From contig CANKQN010000005.1 in the NCBI GenBank assembly GCA_947485035.1, positions 1 through 17,581 on the forward strand: DNA of 17,581 bases, in the 5' to 3' direction. How positions within the stretch are numbered: position 1 is the first letter of the stretch; each line of letters starts with the position of its first letter. Below the pieces are notes generated by a model. The model did not search any database, was not told the origin of the DNA, and was given only the letters and a program-made list of their open reading frames with translations. The DNA is from Rickettsiales bacterium. GTDB taxonomy: Bacteria > Pseudomonadota > Alphaproteobacteria > Rickettsiales > Deianiraeaceae. Of the stretch, positions 7,348 through 14,590 are shown one piece after another. The translations under genes were made by a program, and so were the position numbers.

Positions 7348-7851
7348 TTACCAATTGGCGATGAACCCGCTGGTGTTTGCTTGGTCCCAGTTTTGAAGTT
7401 CCACAAGCTGGTCAATTCCTTGCAGCCTTCCAAGGTTACCAAACGATTTATCGCCGTAAATTATTGGACGCATCAAGTTTGCACCACCCACTTGCGTTCC
7501 AAGAGTTACCCCCCGACACCAAGAATATGTTGAACCCCAAGCGACGGCGTAATCAAGTTTGTCTTTATCGGTAATTTCCCTGCCATTGAAGAGGTCGCGC
7601 TCGTCTCCAAATTTTGTGCCGAAAAACCTTTGGTCTTTTTTAAATTGATAAAAATTCTTGTGAAATTCGTGCGTGAAAATGCTTAAACCAGATTCACAAC
7701 CCTCCTTCCACCCTTGTTGATAGGCATCGCTTGTGTCTTTTGGCATATACGACATAAACCTTCCACCCGGCTTCATAAGGTTTCCCATTGTAACGCCAGA
7801 TTCCCCAACACACGAAGTTAAAAGCACAATTAGTGCGATAATTTTTTTCAT
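7348..7851 (-). CDS. Tandem lipoprotein paralogue 5
   Basis: A 167-residue predicted lipoprotein: signal peptide MKKIIALIVLLTSC with the lipid-carrying cysteine at 14. It shares with the four genes upstream the motifs [GA]-x-x-[DE]-G-C (GWKEGC, 47-52) and Y-x2-[AG]-[WFY]-x6-C (Y101, A104, W105, C112). The two non-lipid cysteines could form a disulfide in the periplasm. It is the longest-spaced copy (60 residues between the cysteines) and has a unique tail with a second set of Trp/Gly. No known family is recognised. The ATG lies 12 bases after the stop of paralogue 4. Confidence 0.75.
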   Translation of the reverse strand: MKKIIALIVLLTSCVGESGVTMGNLMKPGGRFMSYMPKDTSDAYQQGWKEGCESGLSIFTHEFHKNFYQFKKDQRFFGTKFGDERDLFNGREITDKDKLDYAVAWGSTYSWCRGVTLGTQVGGANLMRPIIYGDKSFGNLGRLQGIDQLVELQNWDQANTSGFIANW

Positions 7852-7863
7852 ATTATTTTGATA

Positions 7864-8403
7864 TTACTTTCCACAAAATTGACAAGAACCAAACAAACCA
7901 AAGAAGTTATCTGGCGAACCATAGTTTGCAACACCCGGAAACCCATTGTTGACATTTTCATCAAAATACCAAACACCCGGCTTTGATTCAGCATCGCCAC
8001 CACCAATTGGCATTTCAACTGCTGAATGAAACGGTTGAACCATTGAACCAAGCCCAGTGGTGTTGACGAATCTGCTACCAAGTGTTTGGTTGTATGTCCA
8101 ACCGATGGCTTCCGGAAAGCAAGAACCCCAGCCACGCCCCCAAGCAAAGCGATATCTGTCATCACTAATTAATTCGGGATTCTGCCTGAAATAAAATATT
8201 GTTTTATAAAACGAGTTACCACGGGCTGCGTATCCTGAAAAACAGCCGTCGAATAAACCCATTTTGGTCATTTCGTCCATTGTGTCGTCTTTAAGAATTT
8301 TTTGCATCATTGGAAGACCATTAATCGCTTTTTTTCGAATTATATCACAACCCTGTAATTGAGTTAGTGCAATAATGCTTAGCAAAAACAGAACTTCCCT
8401 CAT
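7864..8403 (-). CDS. Tandem lipoprotein paralogue 4
   Basis: A 179-residue predicted lipoprotein: signal peptide ending LQGC with Cys19. The shared core is GLFDGC (49-54, followed by FSG) and Y84-x2-A87-W88-x6-C95. After the core there is a Gly/Asn/Phe-rich tail of about 80 residues ending FGSCQFCGK, with two more cysteines, not seen in the other copies. Function unknown. A 61-base gap upstream holds a possible promoter, so this gene and paralogue 5 may also be transcribed apart from paralogues 1-3. Confidence 0.75.
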   Translation of the reverse strand: MREVLFLLSIIALTQLQGCDIIRKKAINGLPMMQKILKDDTMDEMTKMGLFDGCFSGYAARGNSFYKTIFYFRQNPELISDDRYRFAWGRGWGSCFPEAIGWTYNQTLGSRFVNTTGLGSMVQPFHSAVEMPIGGGDAESKPGVWYFDENVNNGFPGVANYGSPDNFFGLFGSCQFCGK

Positions 8404-8425
8404 ATCGGATTAAATAACTTAAATA

Positions 8426-8454
8426 ACAATACCACATTTTTCACGCAAATGCAA
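8426..8454 (-). promoter_or_regulatory. Candidate promoter before lipoprotein paralogue 4
   Basis: On the minus strand TTGCAT (8454-8449), a 17-base spacer and TATTGT (8431-8426) precede the ATG at 8403 by 22 bases. It lies in the largest gap inside the lipoprotein cluster. Both boxes are partial matches. Confidence 0.33.
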
Positions 8455-8464
8455 GAATTAAGAT

Positions 8465-8842
8465 TTACATACCAGCTTTATACGCAATGCTGTCGCCTTT
8501 GAAACCCATAATATTCACATTCGACCTTGTGTAATTATTCGTAAAAACTGATTTCCCAAGGTAGCAATAATACATTCCAAATGCAAAAGCGTTTTTATAT
8601 TCCGCATCACTAAGCATTGTGCTATCAAGGTAAAGGTCGGAGGAATCACGCACTGATGTTGGTGATGTTTCGTTGACATTTGCCAGCATGCAGCCGTCCC
8701 ACATTGCCATTTTTTGCACGGGTGAAGCGTTGGTTCTGTCAATAAATGCGGCATGGGATATTTCACGAGACGGAAACCAGCACGATGTTGTTGCAAGTAA
8801 AATGCCAAGATAAACCATCAAATGTAATCTATTTTTTTTCAT
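8465..8842 (-). CDS. Tandem lipoprotein paralogue 3
   Basis: A 125-residue predicted lipoprotein. The ATG at 8842 (MKKNRLHLMVYLGILLATTSC) is chosen over one at 8866 because it gives a normal signal peptide and does not overlap the upstream gene. The lipid-carrying residue is Cys21, with a slightly unusual TTSC lipobox. The shared core is AMWDGC (46-51) and Y82-x2-A85-F86-x6-C93. The tail is short, with no other cysteine. Function unknown. Confidence 0.72.
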   Translation of the reverse strand: MKKNRLHLMVYLGILLATTSCWFPSREISHAAFIDRTNASPVQKMAMWDGCMLANVNETSPTSVRDSSDLYLDSTMLSDAEYKNAFAFGMYYCYLGKSVFTNNYTRSNVNIMGFKGDSIAYKAGM

Positions 8843-8859
8843 AAAATTTATAAAAATTG

Positions 8860-9207
8860 CTACCAAATACCCGCAGATTTCCCACCACCAATACCGTCCT
8901 GTTTTTCAGCAATACGACCGCAGTAATAAAACGCCATTTGCCAGCCAACTTCGTAATCGGGGTGGTCTGCGGCATATTGAAAATCCTTCCTGAAACTCAA
9001 TGTGCCGGCATCAACATAAAATGTGCTGGAATTGTAAGCCGCACCCGATGCACAGCCTTCTGTCCAGCCATATTGAAAGTCAGGCGGACCTTTGGGTGCT
9101 TTGTTCATTAAATTGTTTTTCGTTGGAAGACCAACAGGCAATTTGTATCCACCTTTGCAGCCATATAATTCCAAGCAACAAACCAGAAGTAATAATATTT
9201 TTTTCAT
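8860..9207 (-). CDS. Tandem lipoprotein paralogue 2
   Basis: A 115-residue predicted lipoprotein. The ATG at 9207 (MKKILLLLVCCLELYGC) is chosen over 9249, which would overlap the upstream gene and bury the signal peptide. The lipobox is LYGC with Cys17. The shared core is GWTEGC (47-52, followed by ASG) and Y85-x2-G88-W89-x6-C96, the cleanest copy of the motif. It ends with a Gly-rich tail. Gaps are 8 bases to the gene before and 17 to the gene after. Function unknown. Confidence 0.75.
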   Translation of the reverse strand: MKKILLLLVCCLELYGCKGGYKLPVGLPTKNNLMNKAPKGPPDFQYGWTEGCASGAAYNSSTFYVDAGTLSFRKDFQYAADHPDYEVGWQMAFYYCGRIAEKQDGIGGGKSAGIW

Positions 9208-9215
9208 ATAATTTT

Positions 9216-9593
9216 CTAAAAAATCCACCAATCGTATTGATAAGTGCAATGTTCGTAACCGTCCATATATCCCCGTGTGTAAAATTCACCGAACTTTATC
9301 ACAGGGTGTGGTTCGTTAGGGTTTTCAGGGTTTCGCCCCGTCATTTTCCAGCCGTCAACTTGCGGAGCAGCTATCCTTTGTGCACCACTTGAAGCCAGCT
9401 GCATTGCGGTTACACAGCCATCATTGAAACCTTCTTTCCAGTCGTTATCTGAAAGTTCGTATTGCTCGGGATTAATTCGCATGGAGTAGGGTCTTGCATA
9501 TTTATTATTCCAGTCCTTTGGTGCTTTTGCACAGGAAGTTACACCCACAACAATTATTAACGCAAAAGAAACCTTTTTCGAAACCTTTTTCAT
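9216..9593 (-). CDS. Tandem lipoprotein paralogue 1
   Basis: First gene of the minus-strand run. A 125-residue predicted lipoprotein; the ATG at 9593 (MKKVSKKVSFAL...) gives a normal signal peptide ending VTSC with Cys21. A GTG three codons upstream is the alternative. The shared core is GFNDGC (55-60) and Y105-x2-G108-Y109-x6-C116, followed by an aromatic tail ending DWWIF. It is the most divergent copy: the segment between the cysteines is Pro/Asn-rich. It is transcribed away from the outer-membrane-like gene at 9680 across an 86-base gap. Function unknown. Confidence 0.75.
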   Translation of the reverse strand: MKKVSKKVSFALIIVVGVTSCAKAPKDWNNKYARPYSMRINPEQYELSDNDWKEGFNDGCVTAMQLASSGAQRIAAPQVDGWKMTGRNPENPNEPHPVIKFGEFYTRGYMDGYEHCTYQYDWWIF

Positions 9594-9642
9594 TGTATGC
9601 ACAAAACTTGCTTTTTCAAAATGTTATATTAACCTTGGAATA

Positions 9643-9671
9643 ATACTAGCACACTTTTAATGCAATGTAAA
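9643..9671 (-). promoter_or_regulatory. Candidate promoter of the lipoprotein run
   Basis: On the minus strand TTTACA (9671-9666), a 17-base spacer and TAGTAT (9648-9643) preceded by TGC (an extended -10). The ATG follows about 50 bases later. The -35 lies within 10 bases of the start codon of the divergent gene at 9680, so the two transcription units share this control region. I found no equally good plus-strand promoter there. Confidence 0.45.
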
Positions 9672-9679
9672 TAGATTTT

Positions 9680-10726
9680 ATGAAAATATTAACTCTTCTT
9701 CTGGTAATTGTTCAATTTACTGCAATAACTTGCAGTGCAATGGCTGAAGAAAATGCAAGTTCAGAGGCATTTAAGTATGGAACTTACAACGCACGGGCGA
9801 AGGTTCGCAACAGTGAAAGCTTGCCATCGCAAGTTAACGATTTACCAATGGAACACCAAAAGTATATTCCGCCGCAAGACGAAGCGGGAAAAATTGATGT
9901 TTTGAATTACGATGAATATAGTCCAAAGCATCAGAAAGCAACACAAGCGGAAATTGAACGCCTTCGCAAGCATTACAGGCATGTTGCTTTAAAAGACCAA
10001 GTGCCACAGTTGCATTATATTGCGTTTAAGTATATATACGCCCTGCCAACTGTTGTGAATGATTACCAAGAAAAAGTTTCAGGCTCAACAACAATTCAAA
10101 AAGCCGCAATTGATGTTTTTAACACAATTAGTGTACAAAATGTCAACCAATTATTGCTTGACAAGAGGAGTTTTGGCATTGGTGGTTCTTACGGAAGGCA
10201 GTTGAGTAAAAGTGTATCAAGCGAATGGGAGGTGGCGTTTTATCAAAAAACATTCACACACACAGATAGCAGCTTAACAGGCATTGCTGTGAGTTACGAT
10301 TACACGGATGCGGCGGGGAATCCGCAAGTTGGAACACTGAAATATACTAATGTGGAATATATTCAGCGAAATCTTGCGTTGACATACAGTCGACATATTG
10401 AATTTATCAATTTCTTTGGTGAAAGTTCAAGCGAGAAGATATCTAAGTTTGTGCCATACGTAACAATTGGTGGTGGTGCAATTTCACGATGGAACTTCCT
10501 GCGATTTTCCTTAGACGCACTAGGTACGACAAGTTCAGCGATCGCCGACCTTACAACCGATGAATCAATATTCAGCTTCATGCCTGCATTTGTTTATGGC
10601 TTGGGGTTAAGGTATAAAATGACATCATACCTAAGTTTTGATGCACAGTTTAAGTCTATTCAGCCGGTGAATGATATTAACTTTCAGAACTATGCAATAT
10701 TCACAGGGTTAAGAATTTATTTTTAA
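9680..10726 (+). CDS. Predicted outer-membrane beta-barrel protein
   Basis: A 348-residue exported protein. The signal peptide is MKILTLLLVIVQFTAITCSAMA (about 1-22). Residues 23-155 are soluble and polar. From about 160 there are alternating amphipathic strands rich in Gly, Tyr, Ser and Thr (FGIGGSYGRQL, SSEWEVAFYQKTF, FVPYVTIGGGAI, FVYGLGLRYKM, YLSFDAQFKSI), ending with YAIFTGLRIYF; a terminal Phe is the usual signal for BAM-dependent insertion. This looks like an 8- to 10-strand surface barrel of the opacity/OmpA-like type, but the family is not recognised. It opens a five-gene plus-strand run, with thiE only 2 bases downstream, and is divergent from the lipoprotein cluster, which may act with it in the envelope. 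Confidence 0.65.
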   Translation: MKILTLLLVIVQFTAITCSAMAEENASSEAFKYGTYNARAKVRNSESLPSQVNDLPMEHQKYIPPQDEAGKIDVLNYDEYSPKHQKATQAEIERLRKHYRHVALKDQVPQLHYIAFKYIYALPTVVNDYQEKVSGSTTIQKAAIDVFNTISVQNVNQLLLDKRSFGIGGSYGRQLSKSVSSEWEVAFYQKTFTHTDSSLTGIAVSYDYTDAAGNPQVGTLKYTNVEYIQRNLALTYSRHIEFINFFGESSSEKISKFVPYVTIGGGAISRWNFLRFSLDALGTTSSAIADLTTDESIFSFMPAFVYGLGLRYKMTSYLSFDAQFKSIQPVNDINFQNYAIFTGLRIYF

Positions 10727-10728
10727 AT

Positions 10729-11304
10729 ATGTTAAGTTTATACCTAATATCACCCGAAACTATCCATAATGTTGATTTGTTCTTGCTTCAATTAAGGGAA
10801 ATTTTTGAATTAGAGTTTAAGCCAAGTTTATTTCAATTGCGTTTGAAGAATGTTACAAATGATGAGCTTGAAAGTGTAATTTTGCAAATTAAGCGATTAT
10901 GTGAATATTATGCTGTGGAAATGATTTTAAACGATAACATTTCCCTAGCATTAAAATATGATGTTGGAGTTCATGTGGGAAGTTCTGACGCCAGTTTGCA
11001 GGAGTTGGAGTATTTCAAAAAAAATAGCAAAAACATTGCTGGTGTAAGTTGTTATAATTCAATTGAGCGAGCAAAAATGTTTGAAAAAGTGGCGGATTAC
11101 ATTTCATTTGGAGCAATGTTTCAATCTTCAACGAAGAAAAATGCTCCGGTTTGTGAGAAATCGACAATTGTTGAATTTGCAAAAATTTCAAACAAGAAAA
11201 TTTCTATTATTGGAGGAATTACGGCGGAAAATATGGCGGAAATTTCAGATGTCTTACCGTGCGTGGAATACATATGTGTGATATCCGAAGTGTGGGGAAA
11301 ATGA
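10729..11304 (+). CDS. thiE: Thiamine-phosphate synthase (ThiE-like)
   Basis: A TIM-barrel enzyme joining the pyrimidine (HMP-PP) and thiazole phosphates of thiamine. Motifs in order: QLRLK (36-40), MILND (65-69), VGVHVGSSD (79-87; usual DGVHLGQxD), AGVSCYN (104-110), DYISFGAMFQSSTKK (123-137; usual DYIGxGPxFxTxTK) and IIGGITAENM (160-169). At 191 residues it is about 10 to 20 shorter than usual and several positions are softened, so a TenI-type or weakened enzyme remains possible. No other thiamine gene is in the window. It starts two bases after the outer-membrane gene. Confidence 0.8.
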   Translation: MLSLYLISPETIHNVDLFLLQLREIFELEFKPSLFQLRLKNVTNDELESVILQIKRLCEYYAVEMILNDNISLALKYDVGVHVGSSDASLQELEYFKKNSKNIAGVSCYNSIERAKMFEKVADYISFGAMFQSSTKKNAPVCEKSTIVEFAKISNKKISIIGGITAENMAEISDVLPCVEYICVISEVWGK

Positions 11305-11329
11305 TTCTTGACAAAACAGTTTTTGTTAT

Positions 11330-11334
11330 AAGGA
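11330..11334 (+). promoter_or_regulatory. Shine-Dalgarno of lysK
   Basis: AAGGA ends 7 bases before the ATG at 11342. It is the only textbook ribosome binding site I see in the window and fixes the lysK start. Confidence 0.7.
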
Positions 11335-11341
11335 TTATTTT

Positions 11342-12904
11342 ATGAACGAAGTATACAAAATTATGCAAAACTCAACAGCGTGGCCAATTGTGGAGGCTCA
11401 AAGAATTCACAAACAAATTAATGGAAAAACGCCGGCAAAAGGTTTTGTTTTATTTGAAACGGGATATGGACCATCTGGATTGCCACACATTGGAACATTT
11501 GGCGAAGTTGTTCGAACGATATTTGTGAAATTTGCGTTTGAAAGGTTGTATCCTGAAATTCCAACGCGTCTTGTTTGCGTTTCAGATGACATCGACGGTC
11601 TTAGAAAAATTCCGGAAAATCTTCCAAACAAGGAAATGCTTGAGCCTCATCTGAAAAAACCGCTGACAAAAGTGCCCGACCCTTTCCAAACACACACAAG
11701 CTATGGTCATAATATGAACGCAAGGCTTTGCTCATTTTTGGACGGCTTCAATTTTGAATACGAATTTGTTTCGGCAACTCAAAAATACGAAAATGGGGAA
11801 TATAACGCAACAATGCTTAAAGTTCTGGAAAAATATGATGAAATTATGAAGCTTATGCTTCCAACGTTGGGGGAAGATCGTCAAAAAACATACTCACCAT
11901 TTATGCCAATTTGCAACAAAACCGGCGTTGTTTTGGAAGAAGGTGTTATTTCTGTGAATAAACAAAATGGGACGATTCTCTGCAAAAACTCACTTGGCGA
12001 AGAAGTTGAAACGGAAGTTACCAACGGAAAATGCAAGCTTCAATGGAAGGTTGATTTTGGTGCAAGATGGCACACATTTGGCGTTGATTACGAAATTTTT
12101 GGGAAGGACCACCTTGCAAACGAACCGCTTTATAAAAAGATTTGCCAAATTTTGGGAACAAAACCGCCAGTGAATTTCTGTTATGAACTTTTTCTTGGGG
12201 AAGATGGTGCGAAAATTTCAAAATCCAAAGGAAATGGAATTTCGGTCGAACAATGGCTTGCTTGTGCACCAGCGGAATCGCTTTCACTGTTTATGTTTCA
12301 AAAGCCAAAAACTGCGAAGAAGCTTTATTTTGCATCAATTCCAAAAGCGGTTGATGAATACATCGCATTCGTGCATTCGTTTTGGAAAAATCCTGATGCA
12401 ATATGTGATAATCCAGTATTTTATACCCACAAAGGGGAAGTTCCGCAGTTCAACCTTGAAGGAATTTCATATGCGTTGATTTTAAACCTTGCTTCCGTTT
12501 GTAACCCAGATTCTGACGATATTTTATGGGGCTTTATCCAAAAATATGCACCACATTTGCATCAGGGAAAATTCCCATTTTTGGACGAAATGGTCGCAAA
12601 ATCTATCAACTATTACACGCACTATATTAAGCCAAATAAGAAATTTGATGTTCCAACCATACAAGAAAGAGTATTGCTGGAAAAGCTTTTGGAGTTTTGC
12701 AAATCAACACAAGAAGTTGACGGTGGAGTTCTTCAAAACGGCGTTTATGCAATTGCGATGGAGTTTGAATTTGATATTAAAGCTTGGTTTTCCTGTATTT
12801 ACCGCACAATTTTGGGACAAAGTGAAGGACCAAGAGTGGGCTCGTTCATTGCACTTTTTGGAACGCAAAACATGGCAAAATTAATTGAAGAAAAATTGAA
12901 GTAA
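11342..12904 (+). CDS. lysK: Class I lysyl-tRNA synthetase
   Basis: Charges tRNA(Lys). It is the class I form, unrelated to the class II LysRS of most bacteria, and known from archaea, spirochaetes and many alphaproteobacteria. Signatures: GYGPSGLPHIGTFGEVVRT with the HIGH-type HIGT at 49-52, DDIDGLRK, and KISKSKGNG starting at residue 291 (the KMSKS loop). The 520 residues fit the family (about 510 to 550). The C-terminal half is helical, as in the anticodon-binding alpha-helix cage. It lies 5 bases upstream of argS, which suggests co-transcription of the two synthetases. Confidence 0.93.
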   Translation: MNEVYKIMQNSTAWPIVEAQRIHKQINGKTPAKGFVLFETGYGPSGLPHIGTFGEVVRTIFVKFAFERLYPEIPTRLVCVSDDIDGLRKIPENLPNKEMLEPHLKKPLTKVPDPFQTHTSYGHNMNARLCSFLDGFNFEYEFVSATQKYENGEYNATMLKVLEKYDEIMKLMLPTLGEDRQKTYSPFMPICNKTGVVLEEGVISVNKQNGTILCKNSLGEEVETEVTNGKCKLQWKVDFGARWHTFGVDYEIFGKDHLANEPLYKKICQILGTKPPVNFCYELFLGEDGAKISKSKGNGISVEQWLACAPAESLSLFMFQKPKTAKKLYFASIPKAVDEYIAFVHSFWKNPDAICDNPVFYTHKGEVPQFNLEGISYALILNLASVCNPDSDDILWGFIQKYAPHLHQGKFPFLDEMVAKSINYYTHYIKPNKKFDVPTIQERVLLEKLLEFCKSTQEVDGGVLQNGVYAIAMEFEFDIKAWFSCIYRTILGQSEGPRVGSFIALFGTQNMAKLIEEKLK

Positions 12905-12909
12905 GATTT

Positions 12910-14586
12910 ATGAAAAACATTTTGGAGTATATTCGCAGCGAAATTGCGAAAGTTTGTGAAATTTCACAGGAAGTTCCGTTTGTGTGTGAATACCCAAGGG
13001 ATAAGTCTCACGGAGATTTTGCCACAAATATTGCTATGATTGCTTCAAAAATTGAAAAAAAATCACCAATTGATCTTGCTCAAAAACTTGTGCCGTTAAT
13101 ACAATCTCTTCCGTTTGTGCGTGAATGCACGGTTGCAAAGCCAGCTTTTATTAATATTCGCGTGAATGATTCCATTTTTCTTGAAATGATGGAGTCAATT
13201 ATTGAAGCAAAAAAATTGCCAGATATTGGGAAATCGGAGAAAATTAACATCGAATATGTTTCGGCAAATCCAACGGGACCACTTCATGTTGGGCATTTAC
13301 GCGGTGCAATTTATGGCGACGTTCTTGCGGATTTACTACTTAAAACAGGGTTTGATGTTGCGAAGGAATATTACATTAACGATGCGGGAAATCAAATTGA
13401 TGTTCTGGGGAAATCGGTATGGATTCGCTACCGCCAACTTTTAGGTGAAAATGTTGAAGTGCCAGAAGGGTGCTATCCTGCGGAATATATTGTTGATATT
13501 GCACGGGAAATTCGTGCGAAATTTGGTAGTGATTTGCAAGAAAACGACCCAATTTTCAAACAATTTGCAACGGAATGGAATTTAAACTGGGTGAAATCTA
13601 CGCTTGCAAAGTTGAAAATTAAGCACGATGTTTTTTCTTCTGAAAAAGAAATTGTGAATTCTGATGCCATTTCAAAGGCGTTTGACGAACTTTGGGAGAA
13701 AAACCTAATTTATAAGGCAGTTCCGGAAAAACCAAGATCTGTGGATTTAGAAAATTGGGAACCGCTTGAATGCACGCTGTTTAGAACAAAAGATTTTGGC
13801 GATTCACAAGACCGTGTCGTTCAAAAACACAACGGAAGTTATACATATTGCGTGCCGGATATGGTTTATAACCGCAATAAAATCAATCGTGGATTCAACA
13901 ATTTGGTTATGGTTTTAGGAGCAGACCACCTTGGTTATGTTTCCCGTCTTCAAGCAATGACAAAAGCAATCGCAACGCAAAACTTTCATCTTGATATCAA
14001 AATTTGCCAAATTGTGAAGTTTTTGAAAGATGGCGAAGCGTTTAAGATGTCCAAACGGGCAGGGAATTTTGTTACCGTTGATGACATTTTGGAGGCGGTA
14101 AATGTTGATATTCTGCGTTTTATTATGCTTACGAAAAAAAACGATGTTCATATGGATTTTGATGTTGAAAAAGTGAAAGAACAAACAAAGGAAAACCCAA
14201 TTTTCTATATACAATACGCCTATTCACGCCTCTCTTCGATTATGAGGAAAAGCGAAATTCAAAATACCGATTTTTCAAACACAACAATTAATCCACATTT
14301 TAGCGATTTAGCCCGCAGAATTGTAGAATTTCCTTCCATTCTTGCCGTTGCGGTGAAAAATCACGAACCTCACCACCTTGCATTTTACGCATACACCCTT
14401 GCTGGGGAGTTACATTCGGCGTGGACTCTTGGCAATTCAGTGCGTGAGGCTCGCTTCATAGTTGATGGTCAGTCGCCAGAAATTTCCTTGCACAATCAGT
14501 CAAGTGTCAATATTATTCTTTCAACCAAAAAAGTTTTTGAGTTCATCTTCGATATATTCAATATTGAGCCGTTAAGTAGTATGTAA
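12910..14586 (+). CDS. argS: Arginyl-tRNA synthetase
   Basis: Charges tRNA(Arg). It has the N-terminal additional domain (about 1-85, with DKSHGDFATNIAM at 31-43), SANPTGPLHVGHLRGAIYGD with HVGH at 126-129, YYINDAGNQ, KMSKRAGNFVT with KMSKR at 379-383, and the C-terminal DALR anticodon domain (QYAYSRLSSIMRK onward). The 558 residues are normal. A weak TAAG lies 5 bases before the ATG. The gene overlaps neither neighbour and is followed after 4 bases by an exported-protein gene. Confidence 0.95.
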   Translation: MKNILEYIRSEIAKVCEISQEVPFVCEYPRDKSHGDFATNIAMIASKIEKKSPIDLAQKLVPLIQSLPFVRECTVAKPAFINIRVNDSIFLEMMESIIEAKKLPDIGKSEKINIEYVSANPTGPLHVGHLRGAIYGDVLADLLLKTGFDVAKEYYINDAGNQIDVLGKSVWIRYRQLLGENVEVPEGCYPAEYIVDIAREIRAKFGSDLQENDPIFKQFATEWNLNWVKSTLAKLKIKHDVFSSEKEIVNSDAISKAFDELWEKNLIYKAVPEKPRSVDLENWEPLECTLFRTKDFGDSQDRVVQKHNGSYTYCVPDMVYNRNKINRGFNNLVMVLGADHLGYVSRLQAMTKAIATQNFHLDIKICQIVKFLKDGEAFKMSKRAGNFVTVDDILEAVNVDILRFIMLTKKNDVHMDFDVEKVKEQTKENPIFYIQYAYSRLSSIMRKSEIQNTDFSNTTINPHFSDLARRIVEFPSILAVAVKNHEPHHLAFYAYTLAGELHSAWTLGNSVREARFIVDGQSPEISLHNQSSVNIILSTKKVFEFIFDIFNIEPLSSM

Positions 14587-14590
14587 TTTT

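Noticed and set aside
7258..7574. Plus-strand frames opposite lipoprotein paralogue 5
   Set aside because: They overlap a gene with a clear signal peptide and family motif, and have no recognisable protein features.
9608..9630. TTGCTT and TATATT as a plus-strand promoter for the barrel gene
   Set aside because: Spacing is 11 bases; not functional by usual rules.
11308..11331. TTGACA followed by TTATAA before lysK as a promoter
   Set aside because: The spacer is only 12 bases, too short for a sigma-70 promoter; the lysK gene is more simply part of the run from 9680.
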